Shown here piece after piece: positions 35,405-47,558 of a DNA stretch of 64,000 nucleotides (position 1 is its first letter; each line of letters begins with the position of its first letter). The stretch is from Aerococcaceae bacterium DSM 111021 (GTDB lineage Bacteria > Bacillota > Bacilli > Lactobacillales > Aerococcaceae): NCBI GenBank assembly GCA_020112395.1, contig JACCEK010000002.1, forward strand, positions 496,001-560,000, in the 5' to 3' direction. A program made the position numbers and the translations under genes. The notes under the pieces were generated by a model, which saw nothing but the letters and a program-made list of their open reading frames with translations, searched no databases and was not told where the DNA came from.

Positions 35405-35958
35405 TTTTTAGTAAACTCCTTTATTAAATCCTCTTTTAGAATGGCATAGCGTGCAGAATCAACAAGCCCTGTATTATTCAGACTATATTGGCGGTGAGTG
35501 CCCTCATATTGTAGCCCCGCTTTCTGTATGACTTTCCCAGAAGCCGGGTTAGCTACATCATGTAGAGCCTCAACTCGGTTGAAATCTGCCTCTATTAATA
35601 AGTAATGCGATACAGCTTTCATCGCTTCACTCATGTATCCTTGACTCCAAAACTTGTGACCAAGAACATAACCAACCTCACATTCTTGACGATGTTCACT
35701 GATTGCGACGACACTAATGTCGCCAATGACTTCACCTGGGTTGCCTTTTAATGTGATTGCCCATTTATACTGAGATGCGTCTTCATAACCTTCTACCCAG
35801 TTTTTCACTGATGACTGAGTCATCGATACATCTGTATGCGATGGCCAAGTTAAATACTTTGTCACTTGATCGTCACTCGCCCAATTATCATACATCGCTT
35901 TCGCATCTTCATTAACAAAGCGTCTTAATAACAAACGAGCTGTTCCAAAATGATTCAT
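35401..35958 (-). CDS. GNAT acetyltransferase, RimJ/RimL type (tandem copy 1)
   Basis: 185 aa, MNHFGTARLLLRRFVNEDAKAMYDNWASD..., acetyl-CoA loop VLGHKFWSQGYMSEAMKAVS, and ANPASGKVIQKAGLQYEG near the C-terminus. Clear paralogue of the next gene upstream (10-bp gap). Overlaps the nucleoside hydrolase start by 4 bp. Substrate unknown; RimJ/L members acetylate ribosomal protein N-termini, but many acetylate small amines. Confidence 0.88.
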   Translation of the reverse strand: MNHFGTARLLLRRFVNEDAKAMYDNWASDDQVTKYLTWPSHTDVSMTQSSVKNWVEGYEDASQYKWAITLKGNPGEVIGDISVVAISEHRQECEVGYVLGHKFWSQGYMSEAMKAVSHYLLIEADFNRVEALHDVANPASGKVIQKAGLQYEGTHRQYSLNNTGLVDSARYAILKEDLIKEFTKK

Positions 35959-35968
35959 TCTTGCTACC

Positions 35969-36532
35969 TCATTTTTCTAAATCTTCTCGCAATATCGCAT
36001 ACTGCGCTGTATCTATAATCCCTGTATTATTCAAACTTCCTTGACGATGAATGCCTTCAAATTGCAAACCAGCCTTTTGCATAACTTTACCAGACGCAGG
36101 ATTAGCTACATCATGGCGTGCTATGACTCTGTTGAATCCTGCCTCTTTTAATAAATAATTTGTCACGGCCTCCATCGCCTCACTCATATACCCTTTTCCC
36201 CAATGTTTACGGCTAAGGACATAGCCGATTTCACAGGCATCAATGCTGGCATAGTTAGGACTCATGCTTGCGGTAATGTCTCCAATAGCTTCACTGGGGT
36301 TTTCTTTTAAAGTAATGGCCCATTTATATTGAGATAAGTCTCCGTAGCCTTCTACCCATGTAGCAAGAATCGCCTGAGTGACTGACACTTCTCGGTGGCT
36401 TGACCATGTGAGATATTTAGTGGTCTCATCATCATTTGCATAATTCTTAAATATTATTTTTGCATCTTCATTAACAAATCGTCTTAATACCAGACGGTCT
36501 GTTTCAATTTCTTTTGTACCAATATGCTTCAT
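35969..36532 (-). CDS. GNAT acetyltransferase, RimJ/RimL type (tandem copy 2)
   Basis: 187 aa from ATG 36532 (MKHIGTKEIETDRLVLRRF), with AGGAG 8 bases upstream; the longer reading to 36610 has no ribosome site and no homologous residues. Shares LRRFVNEDAK, TKYLTW-S-H, VEGY-D-SQYKWAITLK and ANPASGKV-QKAGLQ with copy 1, so the pair arose by tandem duplication. Confidence 0.88.
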   Translation of the reverse strand: MKHIGTKEIETDRLVLRRFVNEDAKIIFKNYANDDETTKYLTWSSHREVSVTQAILATWVEGYGDLSQYKWAITLKENPSEAIGDITASMSPNYASIDACEIGYVLSRKHWGKGYMSEAMEAVTNYLLKEAGFNRVIARHDVANPASGKVMQKAGLQFEGIHRQGSLNNTGIIDTAQYAILREDLEK

Positions 36533-36610
36533 CGTCTCATCTCCTAAAAACTTATCATAAATACTTCTTACAGATTGCGCAAACAAATGCGAATGATAAT
36601 AGTCACTCAC

Positions 36611-37126
36611 TTATTGAATGTTCGTAAATTTAAAGCCATACACCTGTTCTTCGAGTATTTGATTTTCTATTTTAATTGTTTCTATACCAATAAATTCCCC
36701 ACCCAAATTCTTATAAAAGCGAATAGCTCGATCGTTATCAATAAACACAATGACCATCATTGATCTGATTCCTATGGTTTTAAATTTTTTCACTAGTGTA
36801 TCAACTAATAAACGGCCTCCTCCTGACCCTTGGGCTGACTTCATCAAATAAATTGAATAAAGTTCACCTTCATAAGTTGGGTAACTATCTTTCCGCTGTA
36901 ATCCTCCGCTGATATAACCTACGACTTCATTATCCTTCTCTAAAACATAAGTCAACGCATCACCTTCGAGTATATTCACCCAACGTTCGATACTGTGATT
37001 CAAACTCATATTGTTTAACACTTCTTCCGATACGATACCTTGATAAGTGGACTGCCAACTACTCACTTGAATCTTTCCAATACTCATCGCATCATTTATT
37101 CGTGCTTTTCTAACAGTTACTTGCAT
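36611..37126 (-). CDS. GNAT family N-acetyltransferase
   Basis: 172 aa from ATG 37126, which follows GAGGTGAG; GTG 37135 lies inside that site. VRKARINDAMSIGKIQVSSWQSTYQGIVSEEVLN is the N-terminus of the PhinothricinAcT/YobR-like group; the acetyl-CoA loop is LMKSAQGSGGGRLLVDTLV. Unlike the two RimJ/L copies downstream it belongs to another GNAT subgroup. Probably heads the GNAT-GNAT-GNAT-nucleoside hydrolase unit. Confidence 0.87.
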   Translation of the reverse strand: MQVTVRKARINDAMSIGKIQVSSWQSTYQGIVSEEVLNNMSLNHSIERWVNILEGDALTYVLEKDNEVVGYISGGLQRKDSYPTYEGELYSIYLMKSAQGSGGGRLLVDTLVKKFKTIGIRSMMVIVFIDNDRAIRFYKNLGGEFIGIETIKIENQILEEQVYGFKFTNIQ

Positions 37127-37263
37127 AGTTCTCACCTCATTCGCTTACTTCATTACATATTAACTAATTCATTTAATATATCATAACGTTTTCATAGCTA
37201 AATAATATAAAAATTTCCGGACAAAATGAAACACATACCTAAAAAAACAAAAAATTACAAAAA

Positions 37264-37304
37264 AAAGTAGCGTCTCATTCATTTACTATGAGGAACGCTA
37301 CATC
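37264..37304 (-). terminator. Terminator of DUF6176 gene
   Basis: GTAGCGT..ATG / CAT..ACGCTAC stem with A runs at 37240-37266 reading as U on the minus strand. Confidence 0.6.
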
Positions 37305-37312
37305 TTTATATT

Positions 37313-37666
37313 TTAATTCATCTGTTGCTGGATTCTATTAGGTATCATGACTACTTCAGTTGTTAAGTCGACCGGTTTGTACTCTTCATCGATACACTCT
37401 TCCCAATATTCTAAATGTTTTTTATCTATATAATGGTTGGATTCTTCAACTTCAATCCCACCTTCGCCTTGGATTGAATACCAATATAAATATTCATGTC
37501 CATCTACTTTCTCTCGCAAGATGGATTCAATATACATTTTCTCACCTTCTAAAGTAACGAGGACATCGTCCATATGTTTGTTAAGAAAAGCCATCCATTC
37601 ATCAACTTGCTTACTTTTCCCAGCTTTTACTCGAAAGCGTGTTAATTCAACATTCAATTGATTCAT
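37313..37666 (-). CDS. DUF6176 family protein
   Basis: 117 aa. MNQLNVELTRFRVKAGKSKQ, then VDEWMAFL, EGEKMYIESIL, and SNHYIDKKHLEYWEECID. The LxRFRVKxGKxxxVDEWMxFL pattern belongs to DUF6176, a ferredoxin-like small cytosolic family of unknown function. RBS AGGAGAATG upstream. Monocistronic. Confidence 0.75.
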   Translation of the reverse strand: MNQLNVELTRFRVKAGKSKQVDEWMAFLNKHMDDVLVTLEGEKMYIESILREKVDGHEYLYWYSIQGEGGIEVEESNHYIDKKHLEYWEECIDEEYKPVDLTTEVVMIPNRIQQQMN

Positions 37667-37810
37667 TATACATTCTCCTATCTGTTTTTCAGTCAGGTCT
37701 ATTCTATCAATTTAAAAGCACATTCCTAAGAAAAACTTAAATTGTTATTTCAAAGTGTATATGTTAGGATTTAATGTATTAATTTAAACATATGGAGGCA
37801 TCTTATAACA

Positions 37811-38134
37811 ATGCATAAAAATATTGATATCAAATCATTTTATCAAAAAGCGAATTCTGAACCGTTAATTATTTTAGACGTTCGTGATACAGATGAATAT
37901 GAGATGGAACATGTGCCTAATGCTGTCAATATACCATTAGACGCGCTGCCTAAGCACACTGCAGCTTTGAATGATGATGAAACTTACTATGTCATTTGTA
38001 AAACCGGTAAACGTGCAGAAAAAGCCTGTGAGTATCTAAGTGAGCACGGTTTCAATGCTATTCGTGTGGAAGATGGAACTCAAAGTTGGCCCGGTCAACT
38101 CGAGCATTCCAATGATTTTACAGTCTTACTGTAA
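37811..38134 (+). CDS. Rhodanese-like sulfurtransferase
   Basis: 107 aa, single rhodanese domain. LDVRDTDEYEMEHVPNAVNIPL and the active-site loop CKTGKRA with C63. Transfers sulfane sulfur, or acts as a persulfide carrier. TGGAGG precedes ATG. Monocistronic, ending in a strong terminator. Confidence 0.92.
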   Translation: MHKNIDIKSFYQKANSEPLIILDVRDTDEYEMEHVPNAVNIPLDALPKHTAALNDDETYYVICKTGKRAEKACEYLSEHGFNAIRVEDGTQSWPGQLEHSNDFTVLL

Positions 38135-38152
38135 AATTATTCATATATAACA

Positions 38153-38182
38153 AAACACCCTACTATATTTGGCAGGGTGTTT
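38153..38182 (+). terminator. Terminator after rhodanese gene
   Basis: AAACACCCT / AGGGTGTTT stem followed by CTTTG. Confidence 0.75.
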
Positions 38183-38290
38183 CTTTGTATCGAACACAAA
38201 TTAGATAAGCGAGCATTCAGTGTGTAAAGAGATCGTCATGAATTAAAATGCTCACTACGGTCTTTTTGGATGAAAACAACGATCTGCTGT

Positions 38291-38572
38291 TTAAAACTGT
38301 GGGATAAATTTAACAAATAACATTAATACCAACACAACAAGTATTAATAACAGCATGATTAATTTTTTATTATCAGAAACATTTAACTTGCGATATTGAT
38401 AAATTAAAAACAATACGATCGAAACGGGTATAAGAAACTGAATCACAAAGCTTATATAGATATTTTCATTAAGTAGGTTAAACACCTCAAGAAGAATTGT
38501 ATAAATTACGATTGTCCAACTAGCAACTGATAGTAGTTTGTTGTACAAGTTATCAAAGTTTTTGATGTCCAT
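38291..38572 (-). CDS. Small membrane protein of unknown function
   Basis: 93 aa from ATG 38572 (MDIKNFDNLYNKLL), which has GGGAG nine bases upstream. Three hydrophobic segments (about residues 15-33, 40-58, 70-90) joined by a short basic loop YQYRKLNVSDNKK. No family recognised. Isolated between the rhodanese and AGCS genes. Confidence 0.65.
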   Translation of the reverse strand: MDIKNFDNLYNKLLSVASWTIVIYTILLEVFNLLNENIYISFVIQFLIPVSIVLFLIYQYRKLNVSDNKKLIMLLLILVVLVLMLFVKFIPQF

Positions 38573-38800
38573 TTTTGTTACTCCCAACATTTATCGTTAT
38601 AAAAAACGTCTTTTCTAAGCCTCAATTCAAATCTTACAGAACCAATCGATACGTAGCAAGCAGTAATTTTTTTATGTTTTGATTTTAAGAGACGAACAAA
38701 CAAAATATTGCTTAATATACTTCCATTATTTGTCTTGATTTCTAACCTTAATTTAATAATAATGAGGTCTATAATAAAAATAGATTTCGAGGAGCGAATG

Positions 38801-40177
38801 ATGATTGACTTAATTGACTGGATTAATGGTGCTTTGTGGGATGTATTGCTGATTGTCGTACTAAGTGGAATGGGTATTTACTTATCAATAAGATTGAACT
38901 TTATACAGTTTCGTAAGTTTGGTGAAAGTTTCAAAAAAACCTTTGGTTCAATCTCATTAAAAGGAGACAAGGCAAGTGCCGAGGATGGGATGACTTCTTT
39001 TCAATCGCTCGCAACATCAATCTCTGCTCAGATTGGAACGGGTAACTTAGCTGGAGTTGCGACTGCAATGGTTTCAGGTGGACCCGGAGCTGTCTTTTGG
39101 ATGTGGCTGAGCGCTATTTTAGGTATGGCCATTATTTACGCAGAAGCAACTTTAGCTCAATATTATCGTACAACGGAAAAAGGACATCTTGTAGGAGGAC
39201 CCGTTTACTACATCCAAGCTGCCTTCCAAGGGCGTCTAGGAAAAGTGATCGCAGCCTTATTCTCAGTCTTACTCATATTTGCTCTAGGCTTTATGGGAAA
39301 TATGGTTCAGGCAAATTCAGTAGGTCATGCAGTCAGCACAGCTTTCGGAATTAGTCCATGGATTACTGGTATTGTGATGGCAATCATGGCTCTCATGGTC
39401 TTTATAGGTGGAGTTGAACGAATCGCATCTGTTACTGAAAAGATTGTCCCACTGATGGCTTTATTCTTTACTATCGCATCATTTATTGTGATTATTATGA
39501 ACGTTGAAAATGTTCCGGCTAGTTTCGAGATGATCTTCGTTGGAGCTTTTAATCCCGATGCAGTCTTAGGGGGAATATTAGGTGTGTCGATTCAACAAGC
39601 GATTCGCTTTGGTGTATCCCGCGGCTTATTCACTCATGAAGCAGGTATGGGTTCAACACCTCATGCACATGCACTTGCACGTGTTAAACACCCAAGTGAA
39701 CAAGGATTAGTTGCTATGATGGGTGTGTTTATTGATACGATTGTGCTTCTTCCGATGACTGTCTTAGTTATATTAACTACTGGTGTTCTCGACGGTGCTA
39801 CAACCGGAATTGAATTAACACAATTAGCCTATGCCCAAGTATTTGGTAACTGGGGTTATATCATTGTAGCCATTAGTGTTTTCTTCTTTGCTTTTGCAAC
39901 CATTATCGGGTGGTACTTTTTCGGACAAGCGAACGTTAAATACTTATTCGGTAAAGGAGCTATTCCCATCTACAGCCTTCTAGTGGCAATATTTATCGCA
40001 ATTGGAAGTGGCTTACACGTGGATCTAGTGTGGTCATTAGCTGATTTGTTCAATGGGCTAATGGTGTTACCGAATATTATTAGTATTTTTCTCTTAACAA
40101 ATGTCGTTGTGAAGATAACGAAAGATTATGAAAAACCACTTTCTGAGCAAGAATACCAAAATATCTACACAAAATAA
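38801..40177 (+). CDS. Sodium:alanine symporter family protein (AGCS)
   Basis: 458 aa from ATG 38801, with GAGGAG 6 bases upstream (ATG 38798 is also possible; a longer reading is not supported). AGCS motifs: FQSLATSISAQIGTGNLAGVATAM, GGPGAVFWMW, AEATLAQYYR, SRGLFTHEAGMGSTPHAHA. About ten membrane segments. Imports alanine/glycine or glutamine with Na+ (or H+). Confidence 0.92.
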   Translation: MIDLIDWINGALWDVLLIVVLSGMGIYLSIRLNFIQFRKFGESFKKTFGSISLKGDKASAEDGMTSFQSLATSISAQIGTGNLAGVATAMVSGGPGAVFWMWLSAILGMAIIYAEATLAQYYRTTEKGHLVGGPVYYIQAAFQGRLGKVIAALFSVLLIFALGFMGNMVQANSVGHAVSTAFGISPWITGIVMAIMALMVFIGGVERIASVTEKIVPLMALFFTIASFIVIIMNVENVPASFEMIFVGAFNPDAVLGGILGVSIQQAIRFGVSRGLFTHEAGMGSTPHAHALARVKHPSEQGLVAMMGVFIDTIVLLPMTVLVILTTGVLDGATTGIELTQLAYAQVFGNWGYIIVAISVFFFAFATIIGWYFFGQANVKYLFGKGAIPIYSLLVAIFIAIGSGLHVDLVWSLADLFNGLMVLPNIISIFLLTNVVVKITKDYEKPLSEQEYQNIYTK

Positions 40178-40235
40178 AAAACTCATTGTCTTAGTAGACT
40201 GACATAGCGAAATGAGACACACATAAAACACCTTA

Positions 40236-40481
40236 TTAGGCTGCTCTGACACTGTATTTTATCGGTGTCAGGTAGCCTAATTTTTCTTGGATACATTCTT
40301 TGTTATAATAATTTAAATAAGTTATCACTCGTTCGATCGTTTCTTGATTACTGAGCGAATTGAATTTAGTATATTGAAATTCCTCCGATTTTAAACTTGA
40401 ATGGAATGATTCAATCACCGCGTTATCCCAACAGTTTTCACGTCGGGACACGCTGCTAACGAGATCATTCTTCTTAACCAA
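40236..40481 (-). pseudogene. IS3-family transposase OrfB, C-terminal fragment
   Basis: 81 residues containing the ENCWDNAVIESFHSSLKSE block with the third acidic residue of the DDE triad, and the PxxYS-like C-terminus. The N-terminal HTH_21 and the first two catalytic Asp residues are absent; the upstream frame is shifted (fragments between 40415 and 40815). Confidence 0.85.
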
Positions 40482-40499
40482 GCCCTGGTACGCATACGA

Positions 40500-41018
40500 C
40501 GTGTAAACACTTCCTTGATCCGAGTGTATGATGAGATGATGCCTTCAGGATAATTGCGAGTGCACAGCGCTGCTTTCAATGTGTCAATGACGAGTGACGT
40601 CTGTTGATGATTATATAATTTGTAAGCGACAATTTCATTATTGAATAAAACCATGTTGGTCGATAATAGTTGGCTCGTGGGATACCTAAAGCACTTAAGA
40701 TCGCTGTCACATCCTCTTCGATTTCCATGTATTTTTTTAAAAATGTCATTCTCCATTTTTTAATATGACAGTTAGCGTTCCTGCTTATCATTTTCACTGG
40801 CGAATTCCGGACCATGACAGAAGGTATATTGTTTGCCTATCGGCTGATCAAATCGGTAAATTTTATTTGCGCGATACCACCTCATCCAAGTTGAAACCTG
40901 TGATTTATTTTTGATTCTATGTTTCTCCATAATTTCTTTCATCGTAAATTCACCGCTTAATTTATCTTTAACAACTGCCCATTAAACTTCACATGAATAC
41001 ACGTTTTTGCCCATGCAA
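40500..41018 (-). pseudogene. IS3-family OrfA / OrfB N-terminal fragments
   Basis: Several frames: an OrfA-like HTH piece near 40850-41018 (EFTMKEIMEKHRIKNKSQVS then TWMRWYR) and an OrfB N-terminal piece near 40650-40815 (MTFLKKYMEIEE..TAILSALGIPRANYYR). Stops and frameshifts make both non-functional. Confidence 0.75.
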
Positions 41019-41126
41019 AACACCTCCGATGTAAGTACTTTTTACAAGTGTACCACTTCGAAGGTGTTTTATAGTGTCTCAATAATTTGGGTTAGTCCAT
41101 TAGTGAGTACTAGGGCAATGATTTTT

Positions 41127-41972
41127 TTACTTCTTCTGTTTACTTTTCAGCAATCGATCCACATGTATGATGATATACATCACTTCTTCATTCGTAATAA
41201 CAACTCCGTGTTTACCTCTCAAATAATCATCAATCTTATTTGAGATGGAGACCGCTTCGGAGTAGTGTTGATAGACTTGTTCGAACAAAAAATCATCCTC
41301 ATCATGTAGCATATTATCCGTCAAAATTCTTTCGACAAAAAAACGAACATGCGTTATAAATCGTTGAAAATGAACCGATTCATCAGCTTCATCCAATCCG
41401 ACTGAATACTTTACAATATTGACGATATTATTAATAATCTTAGCTGATTTAACACTGTCTAAGCGATTATTTTGTTCCTGTTGCGCGTTGATAATATGGA
41501 AGGCTATATTAGCTGCCTCTTCTTCAGGTAATTCAATATCGAATTCTTCTTTTAACTTTTCCAATAATTTTAATCCCACTTGAAACTCTTGTAGATAATA
41601 AGCTCGAATCTCCCATACGACTCGATTGGTTATTTGGATTCCTTTTTCATAACGTTCGATGGCAAAGTGTAAATGATCCGCCAACATAAAGTAAACACTG
41701 TTGTTCAATTTTACACTCAGTAAGTTCTCCGCATAACTAACCGTTTCTTGAGTTAACTCAAAGAAAATAGATGGTATTGTCTCCGCATATTTAATATAAG
41801 TTGATACTTTATCATTGCTTACTGAATAGAACATACGGTCTATTTTTTTACTATCTATTGAGTTGCCGGCTTTCTGATTAAAGCCGATTCCTTTACCTAG
41901 AGCAATCATTTCTTGACCATTAAAATTTACCAGCACAACACTCGTATTCAAAACTTTAATTATCTCAATCAT
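41127..41972 (-). CDS. licT: BglG/LicT-family transcriptional antiterminator
   Basis: 281 aa. CAT RNA-binding domain residues 1-55 (IIKVLNTSVVLV, GKGIGFNQKAG), then two PRDs with conserved His residues (DHLHFAIERY; ITHVRFFVERI; IIHVDRLL). It binds the RAT ahead of bglP when the PTS leaves it in the active phosphorylation state, and prevents termination. Third gene of the bglP-bglA-licT operon, 24 bp after bglA, so autoregulated. Confidence 0.94.
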   Translation of the reverse strand: MIEIIKVLNTSVVLVNFNGQEMIALGKGIGFNQKAGNSIDSKKIDRMFYSVSNDKVSTYIKYAETIPSIFFELTQETVSYAENLLSVKLNNSVYFMLADHLHFAIERYEKGIQITNRVVWEIRAYYLQEFQVGLKLLEKLKEEFDIELPEEEAANIAFHIINAQQEQNNRLDSVKSAKIINNIVNIVKYSVGLDEADESVHFQRFITHVRFFVERILTDNMLHDEDDFLFEQVYQHYSEAVSISNKIDDYLRGKHGVVITNEEVMYIIIHVDRLLKSKQKK

Positions 41973-41996
41973 ATGATTCCTCCCATCTATCGTTAA

Positions 41997-45307
<3,311 letters not shown>

Positions 45308-45358
45308 ATTTTTCATCCTTTCTATCTAAGAGTCAGTTGAATAAATTTTAACAAAAAA

Positions 45359-45430
45359 GGACCCAAACAAACTCCCCCTAATATTAGGAGAAAAATTTGT
45401 TTAGGTCCTGCCTGCATAACCAGTCACATG
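45359..45430 (-). promoter_or_regulatory. RAT antiterminator and overlapping terminator for bglP
   Basis: On the minus strand CATGTGACTGGTTATGCAGG then CAGGACC (45404-45430) resembles the LicT RAT. It overlaps the 5' arm of a terminator, GGACCTAAACAAA-TTTTTCTCC / GGGGGAGTTTGTTTGGGTCC (45359-45408), followed by TTTTTTG. LicT binding would prevent termination. Confidence 0.85.
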
Positions 45431-45441
45431 CCTCTTTTTTA

Positions 45442-45480
45442 TGTTACCGCTATCATAGCATACACTTTTTTATTTGACAA
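45442..45480 (-). promoter_or_regulatory. bglP promoter with cre site
   Basis: Minus strand TTGTCA (45475-45480), 17-bp spacer, TATGAT (45452-45457). TGATAGCGGTAACA at 45442-45455 matches the CcpA cre consensus and overlaps the -10, so catabolite repression is expected. Confidence 0.82.
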
Positions 45481-45503
45481 CTCTTTTATCTGTTTTTTTG
45501 ATG

Positions 45504-45770
45504 TTAAGTAATAATCAGATTAGAAACACCATTTATATTAAGTGTATTATCATAATTATCTACTTGAGTATCATATGAGATGTTTCCTCTCCATTCTTCA
45601 TCAGAGAAGATGGTTAAATCTGTTCTATCAAGCCTACTTTGAACTTCATGATCAAGTAACCTTTTTTCTAATTTTTTGCTTCTTTAAATAAATCTATCGG
45701 TATCTGTCTAAAATTATCCATGGATGCTGTAGGAATATCTCCAAAATTATTTAACTTGAACTACCAACTA
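45504..45770 (-). pseudogene. Decayed C-terminal coding remnant, unknown family
   Basis: Minus-strand reading FKLNNFGDIPTASMDNFRQI...LFKEA, then after a single-base shift in an A-run KKLEKRLLDHEVQSRLDRTD, LTIFSDEEWRGNISYDTQVDN, ending ISYDTQV..VSNLIIT and a stop at 45504-45506. In-frame stops cut it upstream. The amino-acid pattern looks like real protein rather than chance, and it is in the same direction as the PHP gene that lies just upstream. No family assigned. Confidence 0.35.
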
Positions 45771-45815
45771 CCCATCAAACCTATAAGATTGGACAAGTAG
45801 CTTTCGTAAATCATT

Positions 45816-46829
45816 CTACTTTCTAAGGTAAATCGGATTACCTACTATAATCGGTGTGTCTTTAACTCCTCTAAAGTCTCCACGGACTTCAAAACGTAGA
45901 TAACCTGCTGATAGATTGTCAGGTAAAGTGAAACGCAAAGCCAGTTCTTCACTCAATTCTTTATTTACTTCACTTTTGTAGATTAACTGATCGTTATTCC
46001 AAAGAGACAGATAAATGTTATTCAACTCAAATCCTTTTAATGCTTCTAATTCAGTTGATTTTAAATTCACCGACACACTACCTTGCTCAAGCATTGAATG
46101 ATGTACACGGTCTCCCATCTGAAAGATGATGTTCTTATTTTCGATATTAAAGTGAGCCGTAGGACCCAATGTAATATAATAGCGACCCTTTCTAAGAGCT
46201 TCTTTAAAGTTTTCTTGTGTTAGTTCCTCTTCATTGAGCTCTAAATAAGTCACGCCCATATTAGCTTCTTCCCTGTCTGGACGATGCCAATCTCTTCCTG
46301 CAGAACAAGATATTTCGTAACCTTTATTCAATTTATCCAACCAAAATTCATAAGCGAGAATCGATTCTGATTTTTCTTGAGGCTGGTTACTATTCCAAAT
46401 TTCGATGTAATCAACAAGGTCATAGTTTTCAACTTGATAGTCCCAATGACAACCAGTACAAATTGGACTTCCAATATCAAAAGGATGAGCGATACCGACT
46501 AATCCATTCGCTAATTGAACCTCTAACATGTATTTATCTATTGTAGTCGGTGTCGCTTCACGCCAATCAACATCATAATCCGCATCATGAACAAGCATGT
46601 GACCAAAATATGTCGTCCATTCAATTCCGTGAAGCGTAATAATATCTTCGTCTTTCACAGCTTGTACACTGGGCATCTCTAAGTAGCCTGCTGAGGTGTT
46701 ATGGTCTGTTAGAATGAGCCCTTTATAACCAAAAGACACGGCTGATTCTATCAACTCTTCAACAGTAAATTGCCCGTCACTATGAATCGTATGCGCATGA
46801 ACTTCTACTGGGTATTGATATCTTTTCAT
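45816..46829 (-). CDS. PHP-domain metallohydrolase, CehA/McbA-like
   Basis: 337 aa. The PHP metal motif VHAHTIHSDGQFTVEEL starts near residue 9, then ILTDHNTSAGY, HGIEWTTYFGHML, GIAHPFD, SAGRDWHRP. C-terminal ~90 residues form a separate beta-domain. Such proteins hydrolyse phosphoesters or carbamates with metal ions. The start overlaps the stop of the upstream small gene by 4 bp, so the two are coupled. Confidence 0.85.
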   Translation of the reverse strand: MKRYQYPVEVHAHTIHSDGQFTVEELIESAVSFGYKGLILTDHNTSAGYLEMPSVQAVKDEDIITLHGIEWTTYFGHMLVHDADYDVDWREATPTTIDKYMLEVQLANGLVGIAHPFDIGSPICTGCHWDYQVENYDLVDYIEIWNSNQPQEKSESILAYEFWLDKLNKGYEISCSAGRDWHRPDREEANMGVTYLELNEEELTQENFKEALRKGRYYITLGPTAHFNIENKNIIFQMGDRVHHSMLEQGSVSVNLKSTELEALKGFELNNIYLSLWNNDQLIYKSEVNKELSEELALRFTLPDNLSAGYLRFEVRGDFRGVKDTPIIVGNPIYLRK

Positions 46830-47275
46830 AGTGTCGCCTCGATTCTAATGTTCGCCTCTACGACTCTACTCGCTATACAATGGCAATTCAGTTGCAGTTC
46901 CCAATCAGCGGGTTCGATCTCAACGGGCCAAAATCCAAAGCTCGCTTTCTTATTATTGATTGTAATTTCTTGTTTGTTACTCTTATTATGATGTGCTCCT
47001 AAATACGTTCCGTTCTTTGATAAAGATAACGTAATTAAGTTGTCGACAGGTAGATAATTACTGGCTAGAAGCTTAGCACTTGCGTAATTAGCCACATCAT
47101 ACTTTATTAATGCATCTTCAACTTGCCTTCTCGCTATATCATCTTTACTATTATTCGGTGAGTAAGTGAAATAAATGACTAGCTCAGAGTATTTATTTCT
47201 AATCCCTAAAGGTATCTTCACATTTGTTTGTGTATCGTATTCACCTAGTTTTAAATCTAATTCGAAAATCTTCAT
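46826..47275 (-). CDS. Conserved-looking 149-aa partner of the PHP protein
   Basis: 149 aa, MKIFELDLKLGEYDTQTNVK, then IPLGIRNKYSELVIYFTYSP; predicted mostly beta, no signal peptide. Ends overlapping the PHP-hydrolase start (ATGA). In CehA/McbA-type loci a similar N-terminal 'jelly-roll' segment with the pattern 'hVIYFTYSP' can be fused to the PHP enzyme; here it is a separate gene. Function unknown; likely acts with the hydrolase. Confidence 0.65.
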   Translation of the reverse strand: MKIFELDLKLGEYDTQTNVKIPLGIRNKYSELVIYFTYSPNNSKDDIARRQVEDALIKYDVANYASAKLLASNYLPVDNLITLSLSKNGTYLGAHHNKSNKQEITINNKKASFGFWPVEIEPADWELQLNCHCIASRVVEANIRIEATL

Positions 47276-47558
47276 GTTCTCCTCCTGGTTATTTCAATAA
47301 TAACAATCTAGCAGTTGGTTTCAGTCAAGATATGTTTGGATAGCCACTGCTTAATTAATTTTCTTTCCTAAACAAGTTTTAGATTATCATATGAATGTAA
47401 ATCTATTGTCTAGATTATGTAAACTTTATGTAAATTTTCTTTTGTTTTGACTTTCTAATACAATACGTCGATATATTCCTAATAGCGGTTGATAATTCGG
47501 CAATATGCCGTTACACTGTATATTTATGAACACAAATACATAAAAAAGTAGGTATATT

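Larger units (their letters stand above)
40213..41081 (-). mobile_element. Decayed IS3-family insertion sequence, 869 bp
   Basis: Imperfect terminal inverted repeats: TGAGACACACATAAAACACC at 40213-40232, and on the other strand TGAGACAC-TATAAAACACC at 41063-41081. The minus strand carries orfA and orfB remnants broken by frameshifts and internal deletion: C-terminal transposase NCWDNAVIESFHSSLKSEEF (catalytic Glu region) and NYYNKECIQEKLGYLTPIKY at 40236-40481. Full IS3-type elements are 1.2-1.5 kb, so much of the DDE domain is lost. No exact target duplication is seen. Non-autonomous. Confidence 0.85.
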
